Positions 60,601 to 64,000 of a stretch of 64,000 nt of DNA are shown piece after piece (positions within the stretch are counted from its first letter, which is position 1; every line of letters starts with the position of its first letter). Under the pieces are notes generated by a model. It did no database searches, had not been told where the DNA came from, and worked only from the letters and a program-made list of their open reading frames with translations. Made by a program: the position numbers and the translations under genes. The stretch is from Daphnia carinata (taxonomy: Eukaryota; Arthropoda; Branchiopoda; Diplostraca; Daphniidae), in contig NC_081334.1 of assembly GCF_022539665.2 (NCBI RefSeq), positions 1,302,001 to 1,366,000 of the forward strand. Reading direction: 5' to 3'.

Positions 60601-63023
60601 TCACAGCTCCCGGACACCGGTTCCATAGTTGGCTCCGCCCGCTTTGTGGACGGCTTCACGGAAGAACTCGTAGTTGAGCTCATCAGGCGACTCAATCTGC
60701 AGCTCGACAGCAAAATTCTATATGAAAAAAAAAGTTTAAGTAAAACAGTCATTACACAACTCTTGCCGCCATCATTTGCAGTTGATCAAGGAAGCATTAA
60801 TGAAAAGAAACCTACAAACCCAACTGGTATAATGCAAAAAACTATTGTCATAATCTAACTATTTAAAAAAAAAAAGAACATTATAATCTTTGTTTAGGTT
60901 CTTTCTCATCAACCGTTGCTATAACATCGACTATTTGAACTGTTTTGATCATCTCTAGCAATAACTCAAACGATTGTTTATTTAATTAATACCATTATAA
61001 TTTCTTTGACGAGGGCCTTGTCGCTGCTGAGACGGGCGCGCTTCATGGTACTGACGTTGGGCCCCAACCAAGTTACAAACAGAAATTTGGTTCGCTTGCT
61101 CATCTCATCACCACTCTGAAATTCAGAAAGAACAAACAACAATGTAAGGGATCTGGCATTCCCGACTTCCCTAGAAGTGGACAGCTGCCAAAATGACAAC
61201 GAATAATCACTGAAGCACAATAACCTGAATACGAACAAATCCAAAAGCCCGTTCATCATCGACGAATTGAGTTCGGAAGTCGGCGAAATCGCTTCCTACC
61301 GCCTTGCTGCAGATTTGGTTGCCTTCAAATTGGAAAACAGCCCTAAGTGAGATATTCCAATGTTAGTTTGGTGATAGTAAGGCATACATATTCTTTTGTG
61401 TGGACAGATTTTTGCATAGAGGACAAGACTTATCTTGTCTCATTAATTACAGAAGAAGAGATTGGTACTGGTTAACAACGGTTTGCTTGAATTCAGGTTG
61501 TTGACTAAGACTTCACTGAGAAAAGAACAGAGGAGTTGAGTTTATTACGATTACATCTACCTCAAGATAAGCCTTGCCAAATCATTGCGGTATTAAATTT
61601 TTATCGAGAACTAGAACCGTCTTGTGTTTCTCTTTCTTCACAGGTTAACCTATGCTATGGGATCCGATGGACTTCAATTGTTTTGAAAACTAGATGGAAG
61701 TCAATGAGCATGTATCCGCGGCGTAATGAATATAGGAACGAGAAAATTCGAGCGAAGGAACAATTTAAAATGGAATAAAATACCAATTCGTTTCGGAGAA
61801 ATCGGAACGGACATCATTGTAAGACTCCCGAACACTCTGGCGATCGATGTGCGTCTCCAGGGTCTGAAACGATAAGAAAAAACAAAACAATGATACAAAT
61901 ATTAAATATGACCGCTTTTAGCAAAACAATTCGAAATAGGATGTAGTATGCATAAAATCAGCAAAGCAACATTGTTATCTATCCCCCCACTGTACCTTAT
62001 GTACACTTTAAGTCGTCGAACAATCACGCACGTTGCTTTTACTTATTTAACCCAATAAAGAAAACGGGTGAATAAGATACACGTCGTGTTCACAAGGTTC
62101 GGTTGTCAACAAACTAGAAGAACAGTTGTGCGAAAACAAAGCCAGGACATGCAACCAGCATCCGTAATAGCTATCAGAACTACCGGCGTAGATTAGCTCA
62201 TGTAGGACCGTATGTGCAGCAAAACGAGTCACGACTATAACGATAACCGTTCTAAAATAAAAAATAAGGAAAAAAGTGGAAGAAAAATATGTTGGACTAG
62301 CGGAATGTTGTTCAGGAACGGAATATTCTAATTACATATTAATCTAAGTCGGCCATAAAACGTGATATTAAACTTCGATGGGGGCAGTATCATTAGGAAG
62401 TGGATGGACCACCTGAGCAACTGCAAGGGAGTCCGCAAAATTCGATAGCAATAAATGAAACGGGATAATGACTTCCTAAAACGACTTCAAGAAACGAGTG
62501 CATTTTTCTCGATGAATGATGCAATCGCCCAAATTGATAAAACGAACAAGATTGCGGTTATTTAAATGGTCTGATTTGTTTTTGTAAAAAAAAAAAAAAA
62601 AAAAAACGTAAATTTTTTTAGTGATATTTACACAGTATTGGAGGTCAATGTTCGTCAAACTGAAATGGTAACTGACAGCCCAACAGTTCGAGGAACTGCA
62701 AAAATAGACTGAGCACGACATACAAGAAATACGATTAAGACATTATCGACCAACAACGGCGGCCATTATAGCACCTAAACACACTACGATCCAATTGTTT
62801 TACATTTTCTCTCGTGCACTCCTTTACCTCTTTTGCAAATTCAGAAACTTTATTGAATCAATCTTAACTCTAATCTAAAACTTCAACATCAGATTGTTAC
62901 AAAGTTAGACACGAAACGCCACCTCTCAAAAATAGAAACGAGCTGTTCAATTTTTATAACAATTCAAATGCTATTTACCTTGTTGCGAAGACTGACTCGG
63001 CTGCTATTTTCTCTGCTGAACAT
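60601..63023 (-). CDS. COTL1: Coactosin-like protein (ADF-H domain actin-binding)
   Basis: Five exons on the minus strand: 63,023-62,979, 61,863-61,784, 61,342-61,225, 61,115-60,993 and 60,717-60,601, giving 160 residues (human 142). The ADF-homology domain reads YNDVRSDFSETNWAVFQFEG, DDERAFGFVRIQ, GDEMSKRTKFLFVTWLG, RLSSDKALVKEIIMNFAVEL and ends KAGGANYGTGVREL, all typical of coactosins. Coactosin binds actin filaments and counters capping; the human protein also binds 5-lipoxygenase. The first exon (MFSRENSSRVSLRNK) is separated by a 1.1-kb intron, much longer than the others, and does not resemble the usual short N-terminus. An alternative first exon is therefore possible. The TGA stop is at 60,603-60,601. 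Confidence 0.95.
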
Positions 63024-64000
63024 GGTGGACATGCAGTCAAATGTGCTGCACGCGACCCTTTTCTTTGTAACCGGTACAGCAAACTTTAACACACTGTCAA
63101 CCTAAAAGCACTGACTATACTGATGTTTACCAAACAGACAATTGAGAACAAAATAAAGGAATAAAACTATAAAAGCCCCAAGATGCTGTAACACACAGAA
63201 GATATTGGTCGATCCAATTCGTGAACACGCTGGTTCAATCAGAGACTAAGAAAGGCTCAGGATTGTGATATCAAAAAAGACAGAGATAGGGAGGTTTTCC
63301 GAGAGCTAGCTTCAGCGACCATCTGAAAGGTATGCCTAGACGTGTGTGCGAGCCGACTTGAAACATTGTGGTGTGAAATAGCCTAAGGCTAATCGCATTT
63401 GTGAATTGTTGCAAACTTAACATTTGTTTTGGTTTTTTGCAAACGAAAATAAGTTTTTTAAGGCAAGAGTGTTTCCGTTTGCTATGCAAATCGAGTCTTA
63501 TGAGCTGTTTTTTTTAAATTATTTAAATATAATTTTTATTTTTTTGCGAACTTTCCTGGAATCGACAACTCTAGTGTTTTCACTCTCTAAATAATGTCGA
63601 TAACGCATAAAATTCTTCAGAAAAGCTTAGAAATTTAAATTTTTTTAATACCGAACTATTTTTTTTTTAAATGATCTTTTGAATGATTCAAATGCACGGT
63701 CAGATTCCTTTTTTCCCTTCGCAAAAAGCCAGCTTCGTAGAACTCACACCAGAGGCCTTGAACTGACGCACTTGCGTGCATGATTCACCTTCAGTGGCTC
63801 CAGAGTGGCAAAGAATCCTCCCCTCTTTTTTTTCTGCTTGAATTTCGATATTAATCAAACGGTGTGACAGACCTTTTTCTAGCAATGTTAGTCTTTGTTT
63901 GTTCTGCTACTGACATTTTGTTATTTTCAGAACTTGCGTACGTTAATTTAGTTTGGATTCTGCGCAAAGATGCGAGTAGCAAGTTTTTCCCGACATGTCA
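63024..64000. other. Upstream region of coactosin gene
   Basis: No further coding sequence is recognised. It probably contains the coactosin promoter and 5' untranslated region. AT-rich tracts dominate from about 63,500. Confidence 0.5.

Overview
The window is animal nuclear DNA. Its protein-coding genes are split by many short GT-AG introns (mostly 55-90 bp), and its products (gamma-tubulin complex component 2, importin alpha, TRAPPC5, coactosin, NUDT18) are metazoan housekeeping proteins closest in my memory to arthropod versions. Compact introns, abundant tRNA-like sequences and a decayed Tyr-Tyr-Thr-rich extracellular protein gene suggest a branchiopod crustacean, most likely a Daphnia. 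That assignment is an inference.

Layout: (1) 1-17,100 is a mosaic of homopolymer A/T runs, poly-G runs and CT/GA/CA microsatellites with no recognisable gene. (2) 17,100-34,600 is ordinary AT-rich intergenic DNA holding minisatellites, small inverted-repeat elements, tRNA-like elements, a decayed YYT-type pseudogene and a few weak candidate exons. Two tandem arrays here carry CTCF-like motifs. (3) 34,629-36,297 (minus) is a six-finger C2H2 repressor-like factor with a PLDLS motif. (4) 36,300-40,557 has no supported gene. (5) 40,558-53,061 is a dense housekeeping cluster: GCP2, mitochondrial acetyl-CoA acetyltransferase, a glutaredoxin-like protein, importin alpha and NUDT18 on plus, then TRAPPC5 convergent on minus. 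All exon models splice in frame to proteins of expected length. (6) 53,250-58,136 is a 4.9-kb near-perfect inverted repeat. Each arm carries a copy of an unrecognised small spliced gene, and three tRNA-like elements lie in or beside the spacer. (7) 58,137-60,600 has a third copy of a roughly 310-330-bp repeat and three more tRNA-like elements. (8) 60,601-63,023 (minus) is a coactosin-like actin-binding protein gene.

The genes do not form one pathway; they are a tightly packed housekeeping neighbourhood. The most unusual points are: the palindrome, whose left arm lacks one whole in-frame exon present in the right arm; a consensus splice donor overlapping the thiolase stop codon that would fuse thiolase to the downstream glutaredoxin in frame; and a 35-bp satellite whose units match the CTCF core consensus.
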